Shown piece by piece: positions 34,443-42,572 of a DNA stretch of 64,000 bases. The notes below the pieces were generated by a model, which worked only from the letters and a program-made list of their open reading frames with translations, ran no database searches and was not told where the DNA came from. Position numbers and translations under genes: made by a program. The stretch is from an uncultured Clostridia bacterium. Lineage in GTDB: Bacteria > Bacillota > Clostridia > TANB77 > CAG-508. The stretch is from contig CAPPGO010000003.1 of the NCBI GenBank assembly GCA_948678575.1, positions 62,001-126,000 on the forward strand, read 5' to 3'. Within the stretch, counting starts at the first letter, position 1, and every line of letters starts with the position of its first letter.

Positions 34443-35399
34443 ATGAATAAATTATTATTAATAAAAAATGCTGAATTATTTCAAGGAGAAAAATATCTTA
34501 AAAAGAAAAATTACTTTGAAGGTTGGTATTTCAAAAACACAAATTTTCAAAATGGAATTGCTTTTATTCCTGGAATTAATATTGATAATAGTGAAACCAA
34601 AGCCTTTATACAAATTATTACAAATAACATGTCTTATTTTGTAGACTATGATATAAAAGATTTTAAATTTAATCATAGCCCTTTTTATATTCAAATTGGT
34701 AACAATACTTTCTCAAAAGAAAATATTAATATAAACATAATAGATAAAAATCAAAATCTTAAAATTTCTGGTAATCTAAAATACTCTAATAATAAAAAGA
34801 TTAACACTAATATTTTTGCACCAAACATAATGGGACCTTTTTCATATATCCCATTTATGGAATGCAATCATGCTATTATTAGTATGAAAAACACAATAAA
34901 TGGATGTATTAATATAAACAATGAAATTATTCAATTCAATAATGATAATGGTTATATTGAAAAAGATTGGGGATGCTCATTTCCAAAATCGTACATTTGG
35001 TGCCAATGCAATCACTTTCAAAAATCAAATGCTAGTTTTATGTTTTCAATAGCCGATATACCTTTTCAATTATTTCATTTTAAAGGTCTTATATGTGTTT
35101 TATTAATAAATGACAAAGAACTTAAATTCACAACTTATAACAATGCTAAAATAGTACAATGTGATATCAAAAACAATTCTTTAAATATAGTATTAAAAAA
35201 AGGAAATTACATTTTAAATATTGAATCAACATTCAACAAAGGTTTAAAACTAAGTGCACCAGTTCAAGGAAAAATGATAAAAGATATTTTTGAAAGTATA
35301 TCAACCATAGTTACTATAACTTTAAAACATAATCAAGAAATTATTTTTCATGATACAAGTACTATGTGTGGTTTAGAAATAGTTCAAAACAATAAATAA
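34443..35399 (+). CDS. Tocopherol cyclase-like family protein
   Basis: The 318-residue protein has the family's N-terminal 'YFEGWYFKNTNFQNGIAFIPGI' and the central 'GYIEKDWGCSFPKSYIWCQCNHF'. Bacterial members occur in many anaerobes with no tocopherol, so the fold name does not imply that reaction; a lipid-like ligand in a lipocalin-like beta barrel is the usual guess. Cys is unusually frequent around the central motif. A 259-bp AT-rich gap with a short GCGAGG-type hairpin (34307-34320) precedes it. No clear ribosome binding site is seen before ATG 34443. Confidence 0.75.
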   Translation: MNKLLLIKNAELFQGEKYLKKKNYFEGWYFKNTNFQNGIAFIPGINIDNSETKAFIQIITNNMSYFVDYDIKDFKFNHSPFYIQIGNNTFSKENININIIDKNQNLKISGNLKYSNNKKINTNIFAPNIMGPFSYIPFMECNHAIISMKNTINGCININNEIIQFNNDNGYIEKDWGCSFPKSYIWCQCNHFQKSNASFMFSIADIPFQLFHFKGLICVLLINDKELKFTTYNNAKIVQCDIKNNSLNIVLKKGNYILNIESTFNKGLKLSAPVQGKMIKDIFESISTIVTITLKHNQEIIFHDTSTMCGLEIVQNNK

Positions 35400-35434
35400 A
35401 AGACTTGAAATAAGCAAATATTTCAAGTCTTTTA
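35398..35434. terminator. Strong bidirectional terminator
   Basis: AAAAGACTTGAAATA pairs with TATTTCAAGTCTTTT around a short loop, with A and T tracts on both sides. It separates the tocopherol-cyclase-like gene from the SDR remnant on the other strand. Confidence 0.88.
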
Positions 35435-35445
35435 AACTATTACAA

Positions 35446-35835
35446 TTAATTCCTTTCAATTATTATATCTGCAACAGTTAAAGTATTATAGCTAGTAATA
35501 TTATCTATAATCACCATAGCTACATCTTTTGGATTCATAAAAGAATTAGATTTTTCCTCTGATACGTAATCCCTACTATCATTCCAAAATTCTGTATTCA
35601 TTCCACCTGGATAAACACCTATAACCTTAACTGATGTTCCTTTATATGCCACTTTTAAACTTTCTGTATAACCTCTTTCTCCCCATTTGGTTGCACAATA
35701 CAAAGCTTCTTGTTGGTTTCCTTTCAAAGCAGCAGAAGACATTATATTTATTATCTTTAAATTTTTTTCATTCTTTACTTTCAAAGTTTCAGTTGAACAT
35801 AACATCATTATAATATGAAAATATTTTAGTGCCAC
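35446..35835 (-). pseudogene. C-terminal remnant of a short-chain dehydrogenase
   Basis: The ORF encodes only the second half of an SDR enzyme: 'IINIMSSAALKG', then the catalytic YCATK (YxxxK) and 'VKVIGVYPGGMNTEFWN'. The N-terminal Rossmann half with the TGxxxGxG cofactor loop is missing, and the upstream ~100 bp contain no matching frame. The first residues look like random sequence, so the gene is a decayed fragment. It has no ribosome binding site. It lies at the edge of the accessory patch, consistent with loss after transfer or deletion. Confidence 0.8.
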
Positions 35836-35936
35836 AGCTTCACAATAAAATTAAAAATACACCATAAAAATTAGAATTTAATCTAACTTTTATAGTGCAT
35901 TTAATTTATTTATTTTTAATTAATCTATTCTAATAA

Positions 35937-37403
35937 TTATTTTAAATCTCTTAAACCAATTAATACTAATTTCATTAAAGCTAAATCATTTATATTAGTT
36001 TCTTCGTCTTTATTAACATTTGCTGCTAATAAATTAATTCCTGTTAATGTTTCTTTTTCTATTAGATGTAATTTTAATTTTGCAAGATCTTTTACATCCA
36101 TTTTAGCATCTTCATTTATATCTCCTAATACTACAATTGTGTATTCTCTATTTTCTTTTTCAACTGTTAATTTCATTCCTGTTGCTACTAAATCATTTCC
36201 AGTTTGTTCTTTTCCAGCTTTATTTACAACATGTGTTGTTCTATTAGCTGTTATATGTTTGTTAAATTCTGTTACATTTGAATTTGGCAATACATGAGAA
36301 ATCATAGTATCAGAAATTTTATATATATCTGATGAAATTTTAAATGGATCAACTACTTCTTCTATCCATGTAACTGTTGCTGTTGCAGACCCTTTATTTC
36401 CTAAATCATCTACATAATTGAATGTATAACTTCCGTTTTTTTCAAAAACATGTGTGTTTCCACCCTCTACTACAACTCCTTCTTCATTGAAGCTTATTGT
36501 TGCTGTTACGCTTTTTGTTGTAGATTCAGTTGTACTATATGTAATTTTTCCTTTTGGAGCTTCTTTATCTATCCAAGTTACTTTTGCAACTTTTGTTCTT
36601 ATTTTTCCATCTGTATCTAAATATCTAAATGTATATTCTCCATTTCTTTTAAATACATATTTATTTCCATTTACAATTTCTTTGCCTTGTTCATCTACTA
36701 TTTTAATTCCAGATTTGTCAAAGCTTATTGTTGCTGTTACATCTTTATTTGTTCTTGTTGATATATCATATCCAATTGTTGCTTTTGCTAATGATTCATC
36801 TTCTTTTCCTATATGTAATGCCACTTCTGCATCTTTTGCTAACACAATATATTCTGCATTACTTGCTTCTAATTCTTTTAATTTAAAGACTGTATCTATT
36901 GCCTTTGTTGCATCTACACTTTCTAGAACTTTCATATTTATTTTTAAAGCAACACTATCTGATGTTATATATTGTCCATTTTCTGTTACAAATTTTAAGT
37001 TTTCTTCATTAAGTGAATTAACATCAAAATTCCATTTATTTTCGCCAGTAACACTTACTAATTTGAATAGTTTTGCATCATATTCCATTTTTCCTGCCAT
37101 TACTATTAAGCCTTTTTCAACATTCTTAATGTTTGCAATATTGACAGTTACTACGAAATCATCTCCTGGATTTAATACTTCTTTTGATGTTTCTAATATA
37201 ACATCAAAAGTTGGATTTTTAGCTTCATTATCAACATTCGCTAATTCCTTATATTGTATAACTTCTGCATAAGGTGTGTTATCTTCTGTTTTAAATACTG
37301 TATTAGTATAATTTTTTGTAGCGTAAGCATTAACTGCAAATAAGCCTATACTAATCATTACAATTAATAAAATTGATAGTAAAAATTTTTTTTGTCTTTT
37401 CAT
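35937..37403 (-). CDS. Secreted protein with cohesin-like, Ig-like and dockerin-like parts
   Basis: The 488-residue protein has a signal peptide (MKRQKK plus a hydrophobic core ending in AYA). A cohesin-like domain ('TSKEVLNPGDDFVVTVNIANIKNVEKGLI... MEYDAKLFKLVSV') follows. Next come two similar repeats of ~55 residues ('VTATISF... Y.F..NG.YTF.Y.D..G', ending in VTWI), and a C-terminal type I dockerin-like pair of calcium loops ('GDINEDAKMDVKDLAKLKLHLI' and 'NKDEETNINDLALMKLVLIG', given here separately). A single chain with both cohesin- and dockerin-like ends could form assemblies at the cell surface. The ATG follows AGGAAGG; a longer frame upstream has no support. Confidence 0.8.
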   Translation of the reverse strand: MKRQKKFLLSILLIVMISIGLFAVNAYATKNYTNTVFKTEDNTPYAEVIQYKELANVDNEAKNPTFDVILETSKEVLNPGDDFVVTVNIANIKNVEKGLIVMAGKMEYDAKLFKLVSVTGENKWNFDVNSLNEENLKFVTENGQYITSDSVALKINMKVLESVDATKAIDTVFKLKELEASNAEYIVLAKDAEVALHIGKEDESLAKATIGYDISTRTNKDVTATISFDKSGIKIVDEQGKEIVNGNKYVFKRNGEYTFRYLDTDGKIRTKVAKVTWIDKEAPKGKITYSTTESTTKSVTATISFNEEGVVVEGGNTHVFEKNGSYTFNYVDDLGNKGSATATVTWIEEVVDPFKISSDIYKISDTMISHVLPNSNVTEFNKHITANRTTHVVNKAGKEQTGNDLVATGMKLTVEKENREYTIVVLGDINEDAKMDVKDLAKLKLHLIEKETLTGINLLAANVNKDEETNINDLALMKLVLIGLRDLK

Positions 37404-37717
37404 AAATACCTTCCTTTTCTTAATTTTTTTTGCAATATTCTTAAAGAGTATAACACTTTTTTCAACATTTGTAAACAATTTTTAAGTCTATCTTCTATAA
37501 TTTTACATTTTGAGTCTATCTTCTACAATTTTAAAACCTTGTATACATCAAAATATAGGCAATTTTTTATATCTACCTCTGTTATTAAATTATTTCCGTA
37601 GTATTAAAATCTAATTCATTTCTATTACATTTTGATAAAATATATTAAACAATTATATTTTACTATTGCTTTATTTATAATATAAAAATATAATTATTAT
37701 ATTATAAGGAGTATAAA
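37404..37717. promoter_or_regulatory. Divergent intergenic region with a 21-bp tandem repeat
   Basis: No gene is visible between the two divergent starts. Two direct copies of a 21-bp unit (37485-37505 and 37513-37533, one mismatch, key core GTCTATCTTCTA) are spaced exactly 28 bp apart. Tandem sites between divergent genes are typical of regulator binding, but no factor is known and no clear promoter was identified. Confidence 0.45.
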
Positions 37718-38353
37718 ATGGAAAACTTTGAATTAAATTACGAAGAGCTAGACAATAAGCTAATTAAAAATAGAGAATTAGAAAAATACATACAGTTTAA
37801 ACTAGGAAAAGAAAATTTTACCTTAGAAGATTTAAACCTAATTACAGAAATATTCTTAACTTCAAAAACATTTTCTGGTGAATTAAATTTAGTGCTTTTT
37901 GAAGAGATAACTCTTTTTAAAAATTTGGAAAAAATTCGCTTTGATAATTTAGGAATTACACCAAATGTTATTGAAATAATTAGTAACTCTAATGCAAAAA
38001 ATATTAGTTTTGAAAATTGCGAAATAATTGATTTTAACGGTCTTGAAAATATAGAAACTTTAAATATTAGTAATTGCGAAATTGAAGACTTTTCTACTAT
38101 TTCCAATCTAAACAATTTAAAAAAATTATATTTTTGTTTTATGACTCAAAAACAATTAGCTACATTACCTTCGTTAGAAAACTTAGAATTTCTGAGCATT
38201 ATAGGTATAGATAACTTTTCAATAGAAGATATCTTAAAATTCAAAAATTTAAAATATCTATCAATAGGCAAACAAGATTTAGAGCAATTTAAAAGTATTC
38301 TTGAAAATACAAATTTAGAAATTATAATAGAGGATAGTTACGATGAATTATAA
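37718..38353 (+). CDS. Leucine-rich-repeat-like protein
   Basis: The 211-residue protein contains about five irregular leucine-rich repeats of 20-22 residues ('LEKIRFDNLGITPN', 'AKNISFENCEIIDF', 'IETLNISNCEIEDF', 'LKKLYF', 'LEFLSIIGIDNF', 'LKYLSIGKQDL'). It has no signal peptide, so it should be cytoplasmic. Its last 11 bp overlap the next gene, a transglutaminase-like protein, so the two are coupled and may interact. The ribosome binding site is AAGGAG. Confidence 0.7.
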   Translation: MENFELNYEELDNKLIKNRELEKYIQFKLGKENFTLEDLNLITEIFLTSKTFSGELNLVLFEEITLFKNLEKIRFDNLGITPNVIEIISNSNAKNISFENCEIIDFNGLENIETLNISNCEIEDFSTISNLNNLKKLYFCFMTQKQLATLPSLENLEFLSIIGIDNFSIEDILKFKNLKYLSIGKQDLEQFKSILENTNLEIIIEDSYDEL

Positions 38354-39758
38354 TAATGTAATTGTAGTTAAAAACACAAAAGAATTGGAAATGATGGATT
38401 TATCTCGTATTCCCGATAATGCAGAAATACGAGTTATTGGTGGTTTATATGAAAAGCAAAAATATGCTACCAAAGATCATTATAGAGCAAGAACAACATA
38501 TCCATTATGTCAATTAAAACAAATAATGTCAACTATGCGTGAAATAGAATCTAATATAAATCCTAATTGGTCTGAACTAGCAAAAGCACGATACATATAT
38601 GAAGTATTGGGAAATAACATTGGTTATGATTTGAATAGAGCAAATTACTCAAATCAACAAGCTTCTAATTTAAGTATTTTACTTTCCAGAGAAGGTATTT
38701 GTGCTGGATATTCTTTACTATTTAAAGAAATGATGGATAGACAAGGAATTGAATGTGACTATGTTCGTGGTGATGCTTTTAATTCCCGTGGTGGTAAAGA
38801 AAAACATGCTTGGAATGTATTAAAAATAAATGGTAAAAACATTCCAATAGATTTAACTTGGGATGCACCAAATATTAAAAATGGAAAAGGTTTACATCAA
38901 TTTGGAAATAACTATCAATTTACTAATAATCATTTTCTTGATTATGATGAAGTTCAATATCAATATGATTATTTAAGTCCAGCAGAGCTTGCAAATTCTG
39001 ATTTTAGGAACTATAAACCTCAACAAGCACCAAATAGAGATATAAAAAAAGAAACATATTCAAATGCTTTGCGTGAAACTTATGTAAAATATTCTAGATT
39101 AGAAGATCCAAATAAAGCATTAAATAGAATTCAAAATGCTATGTATTCATATATAACTACTGGTAATTCTCATGGTTTTACTAGAGATGGTTTTGCTCGT
39201 GAAAACTTAGAGAAAAATGTAAGTAAAGAAGAATTTCTAGACTATTTGGTAAATGATTATGTTCAAAAATTTACAAATAAAACAGATCCTATAACTGTAC
39301 GACAATCATTAAGAGAACAACATTTAGCAAATGCTATAACAGAAACTATGATGGCATATTCACCAGAACAAGCCAAAGCTGCAATAAAAGAATTTATTGC
39401 TACTGGTAAAACTAATATGTTTACAAATCAAGGCAATAGTAAAGCCAGAACAACTCTTGCCCATAATGTTTCAAATGTAGAAGTCTTGAACTTTTTAATT
39501 AATAACACTATTAAACATGAATTATTTAAGCAACATAACATTGATATACACGCATCGATAAGAGCTGAACAAATTGGACAAGCCTTCTCTGGTCAAGAAT
39601 TCGAGCTTGTAAGTGCTCCACAAGATAAAAACATTTTTAGAAAAGCAATAGATTGGATAAAAAGCAAAACAAAAACTTTAACAAAATCTCATGATAATTC
39701 TGCACAAAATGGACAATCTTTGAAAACAAATAAAAACAATAATTCTTACGAAAGATAG
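38343..39758 (+). CDS. Transglutaminase-like protein
   Basis: The 471-residue protein has a transglutaminase/protease-like core. Cys is in 'SREGICAGYSLLFKEMMDRQGIE', His in 'KEKHAWNVLKING' and Asp in 'IPIDLTWDAP', the classic Cys-His-Asp order. The region after residue ~230 is helical with two related stretches ('DPNKALNRIQNAMYSYITTGNSHGFTRDG' and 'AKAAIKEFIATGKTNMFTNQG', not contiguous). There is no signal peptide. Homologous cores act as proteases, peptide N-glycanase-like enzymes or crosslinkers; the substrate is unknown. It overlaps the LRR gene and is followed 10 bp later by a small unknown gene. Confidence 0.8.
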   Translation: MNYNNVIVVKNTKELEMMDLSRIPDNAEIRVIGGLYEKQKYATKDHYRARTTYPLCQLKQIMSTMREIESNINPNWSELAKARYIYEVLGNNIGYDLNRANYSNQQASNLSILLSREGICAGYSLLFKEMMDRQGIECDYVRGDAFNSRGGKEKHAWNVLKINGKNIPIDLTWDAPNIKNGKGLHQFGNNYQFTNNHFLDYDEVQYQYDYLSPAELANSDFRNYKPQQAPNRDIKKETYSNALRETYVKYSRLEDPNKALNRIQNAMYSYITTGNSHGFTRDGFARENLEKNVSKEEFLDYLVNDYVQKFTNKTDPITVRQSLREQHLANAITETMMAYSPEQAKAAIKEFIATGKTNMFTNQGNSKARTTLAHNVSNVEVLNFLINNTIKHELFKQHNIDIHASIRAEQIGQAFSGQEFELVSAPQDKNIFRKAIDWIKSKTKTLTKSHDNSAQNGQSLKTNKNNNSYER

Positions 39759-39768
39759 AGGGATTACT

Positions 39769-40212
39769 ATGAATTATGAAAAAGCATGTTCTGAAATGAA
39801 TTTTATATTAAATAATTTAAATTTAGATGATTTAGAAAAAATTCCAAAAAGTTTTATACAATTCTTTGCTAACAACATGGATACTGAATATCCAGTAAAT
39901 ATCGATATAAACAAACCACTATATGAACAAGATTTATTAGAAGAAACAAAAGCTTTTATTAAAATAATTCAAATAAATTATTTCACATCAGAAGAAAATC
40001 GTGCAAAAATTATTTCCGAATTAGGATTAGACGATATAAACAATAATGATAACTATGCAGATTTATTTCAAAATAGCACAACCATGGTTGGTAATACCAC
40101 AACAGATGCTAATATTTACCAATCAACAACCGCTTTAATTGAATATAAGAAAGAAAATGCATTCATTAAATTTATAAAAAATTTAATGAATAAAGTTTTC
40201 AAGAAAAATTAA
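39769..40212 (+). CDS. Small unknown protein of the LRR/transglutaminase operon
   Basis: The 147-residue protein has no recognised domain. The N-terminal part ('IPKSFIQFFANNMDTEYPVNID') is helical and acidic; the C-terminus is basic ('FIKFIKNLMNKVFKKN') and could associate with a membrane surface. It lies 10 bp after the transglutaminase-like gene with a GAGGGA ribosome binding site and is followed by a terminator, so it is the last gene of a three-gene operon. Confidence 0.65.
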   Translation: MNYEKACSEMNFILNNLNLDDLEKIPKSFIQFFANNMDTEYPVNIDINKPLYEQDLLEETKAFIKIIQINYFTSEENRAKIISELGLDDINNNDNYADLFQNSTTMVGNTTTDANIYQSTTALIEYKKENAFIKFIKNLMNKVFKKN

Positions 40213-40213
40213 C

Positions 40214-40245
40214 AAAAAGAGATATACTTTTGGCATATCTCTTTA
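40214..40245. terminator. Terminator of the LRR/transglutaminase operon
   Basis: AAAGAGATAT pairs with ATATCTCTTT around a 9-nt loop, with A and T tracts at the flanks; it lies between convergent genes. Confidence 0.8.
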
Positions 40246-40259
40246 AATATATCTTATAT

Positions 40260-40793
40260 TTATATGTTTGTAACAATATCAGCAATTTTCTCAAACATTT
40301 CGTAATGTGGAACTATATCATTTGCTTCACAATTTTTTATTAATTTTTTAAATTCTTCTAACTGAACCCAATGGACATCTGAAACTTCCTCTTTTTGCAA
40401 TTTGAATTCATTTAATTCCATATCTCTTTTTATTAAATATACATCTACTACTTCACGATCTATTAGATTTTCATGTTTTCCTTCCTCATAAATTGTAAAT
40501 AAATATTTAAGTTCCTCTTCATTTGCTTTAACACCAATTTCTTCATATAGTTCTCTAACAGCACCTTCTCTACTCTCATCTCCTGCTGATAAATGACCAG
40601 ATGCAGATGTTGTCCATTTATTTGGATTTGTCTTTTTTTCTAAACTCCTTTTTTGCATTAAAATATCTTTTTTATTATTAATTACAAAAATATGTACTGT
40701 TTTATGTAACAAACCTTTTTCATGCACTTCTTCCCTACTCTTAACTTCACCAGTTTTATTACCTAATTCATCTACAATATCTATATTTTCCAA
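40260..40793 (-). CDS. Nudix hydrolase
   Basis: The 177-residue protein has a full Nudix box (GHLSAGDESREGAVRELYEE followed by IGV). The N-terminus 'ENIDIVDELGNKTGEVKSREEVHEKGLLHKTVHIFVIN' is like that of the YfcD/IPP-isomerase-like Nudix group. It should hydrolyse a nucleoside diphosphate linked to another moiety. The start is TTG directly after the stop of the upstream guanylate-kinase-like gene, with GGAGTGAT as ribosome binding site, so the two form an operon and may act on related nucleotides. Confidence 0.9.
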   Translation of the reverse strand: MENIDIVDELGNKTGEVKSREEVHEKGLLHKTVHIFVINNKKDILMQKRSLEKKTNPNKWTTSASGHLSAGDESREGAVRELYEEIGVKANEEELKYLFTIYEEGKHENLIDREVVDVYLIKRDMELNEFKLQKEEVSDVHWVQLEEFKKLIKNCEANDIVPHYEMFEKIADIVTNI

Positions 40794-41963
40794 TTATATC
40801 ACTCCTCTGTTCTGTTCTCTTATATTTTTGCTTGGTCTATAACCTAAAACGCCTGCAAATTGAAGTAACAATTCCTTTTCGTCATTTGCATATACTAAAC
40901 ATCTATCATACAAACCAATATTGTTTATATAGTCATAATATTCTTGTCTAAATGATTTCATTCTTTCTTGTATATATTGACCATTGCTACCTTCTTGACT
41001 TTCCATTCTAGCATACTCTTCTGGTGTTATGTCTGAATGCACATATAATGGAACTACTGCTTTACCAAAAATATTCTTCAATTTTCTTATTGTACTAATA
41101 TCACTACATGTTAAAATTTGATTTCTATTTTCAAAAACATAATTTCTTAGAATTCTATCCTTTTCAATTCCATACTTTGTTCCATTAAACTTTTCATAAG
41201 TTAAATCACAATTTTCTAAATCGAAATTTGGATCACCATCACAAATCATTTCTTCACCATCATTTGGATTTTTTAATCTCGAAGTATGTTTTGGAACTAC
41301 TATACAATTTAACTTACGAGCAGATCTAATCAAAAAATCTTTACCAGAGCTAGAATTTCCTGATAATACATAAATTTTCTTATCACCAGAAATATTATGT
41401 CTTTCAGGTGATGAATTTACATTATTAACTACTTGTTGAACAATTTTATGAGTTTCTTCTAAATCACCAATATTTAAAATTATACTATCAAATAATCTTA
41501 TGTTATTTGTATACATTTTATATATATTTTTAGCAACTTCAAATCTTGAATTTATTACATTAGGATCTGTTACTCCTCTGCCATTACATATTTCTATAAG
41601 CTTAGTCAAACTTGGTTTTCCTCTATGCACGAAAAAAGATTTAACATTTTCACCATAATTGCTATGTAATTTTCTAAGTACTTCTTCATCATTTACTATA
41701 ATAACTGGCTTTTTACCTTTTGCAATGATATCATAAATAGCTTGTGAAGAAAAGCCATATTCTTCGCCATATTGTTTATATCTGTAATCGCAATTTTCAG
41801 GTAATTGGTCAACATTTATAATACTACTATCGTCATCTTTTCTTCTTGCCCTAGTAGTATATTTAGGTAAAATAACATAATCATCATCAATTGCGGACAT
41901 TATTTTTAATATTTCACTTTTTCCAGAACCAGAAGGTCCTGTTAAGGTAATAATATTTAACAT
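40794..41963 (-). CDS. Tandem guanylate-kinase-like protein
   Basis: The 389-residue protein consists of two related P-loop kinase halves. Half one starts 'LNIITLTGPSGSGKSEILKI' with 'LPKYTTRARRKDDDSS'; half two, from residue ~190, starts 'KKIYVLSGNSSSGKDFLIRS' with 'VVPKHTSRLKNPNDGEEM'. Both keep the Walker A Lys and the guanylate-kinase TTR/TSR element. A single-domain Gmk is ~200 residues, so this is an internal duplication with divergence. Cytoplasmic. It shares an operon with a Nudix gene; a role in nucleotide modification or signalling is possible but unproven. Confidence 0.75.
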   Translation of the reverse strand: MLNIITLTGPSGSGKSEILKIMSAIDDDYVILPKYTTRARRKDDDSSIINVDQLPENCDYRYKQYGEEYGFSSQAIYDIIAKGKKPVIIVNDEEVLRKLHSNYGENVKSFFVHRGKPSLTKLIEICNGRGVTDPNVINSRFEVAKNIYKMYTNNIRLFDSIILNIGDLEETHKIVQQVVNNVNSSPERHNISGDKKIYVLSGNSSSGKDFLIRSARKLNCIVVPKHTSRLKNPNDGEEMICDGDPNFDLENCDLTYEKFNGTKYGIEKDRILRNYVFENRNQILTCSDISTIRKLKNIFGKAVVPLYVHSDITPEEYARMESQEGSNGQYIQERMKSFRQEYYDYINNIGLYDRCLVYANDEKELLLQFAGVLGYRPSKNIREQNRGVI

Positions 41964-42026
41964 TTTTACATCTCCATAAACATTTTATAAAATACTTATT
42001 TATTTTAACACACTTTTATGTAAAAA

Positions 42027-42064
42027 TGAACCCTTTTTTGCTAATTTTTAGCATTTTAGGGTTC
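42027..42064 (-). terminator. Hairpin downstream of the XRE gene
   Basis: TGAACCC (42027-42033) and GGGTTCA (42058-42064) pair, with inner GCTAA/TTAGC arms. It lies just after the stop of the minus-strand regulator gene. A T-run follows only weakly, so termination is likely but not certain. Confidence 0.55.
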
Positions 42065-42077
42065 ATTTATATCAAAA

Positions 42078-42335
42078 TTATAAATCTTGCATAAAATCTT
42101 CTAAAAGTGTATCAGCAGAAATTTTAAAAACTTTGGCAAATCCTGCAAGTTCATAATCTTTTATAATTCTATTTCCTTTTTCTATTCTTTGTAGAGAATT
42201 TTTAGGAATATCTACTCCAACTAATTGCAATTTATTTACTAAACCTTGTTGAGACAAATTCCCCTTTTCTCTATAAAATTTAATCTTTTTACCTATGACA
42301 TTAAGTTTTCCATTATACTTGGTACTATTATTCAT
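42078..42335 (-). CDS. XRE-family helix-turn-helix regulator
   Basis: The 85-residue protein is a single HTH domain: 'GKKIKFYREKGNLSQQGLVNKLQLVGVDIPKNSLQRIEKGNRIIKDYEL'. It ends with the usual 'FKISADTLLED'. It has no sensor domain. ATG 42335 is preferred over GTG 42347; the ribosome binding site is weak in either case. The target is unknown; the cohesin gene diverges from it across a 237-bp gap, making self or neighbour control possible. Confidence 0.85.
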   Translation of the reverse strand: MNNSTKYNGKLNVIGKKIKFYREKGNLSQQGLVNKLQLVGVDIPKNSLQRIEKGNRIIKDYELAGFAKVFKISADTLLEDFMQDL

Positions 42336-42491
42336 ATTTTTCACCACTTTTCTATTTTATATGACATGATTTTACAATAATTTTCGCTTATTATTGATTG
42401 CACACGCGTTGCTTTTAGATATTTTTGACAAGCACATAATAATTTATACATCATTACAACAACCATTAAACCCCAAGTTTCGCTTTTTTTC

Positions 42492-42520
42492 TTTACATCA
42501 CTTCATATTTATGCTATAAT
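42492..42520 (+). promoter_or_regulatory. Promoter of the cohesin-like surface gene
   Basis: TTTACA (42492-42497), 17 nt, TATAAT (42515-42520), about 50 bp before the ATG. Confidence 0.7.
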
Positions 42521-42572
42521 AAAAAAGAATGTATTAATTATAAATATAATTTGAAGGAGAAGATGAAAATTT

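Noticed and set aside
36454..37272. 272-codon ORF on the plus strand inside the cohesin/dockerin gene
   Set aside because: It is a shadow of the minus-strand gene: biased composition, no ribosome binding site and no recognised domain, while the other strand has clear domains.
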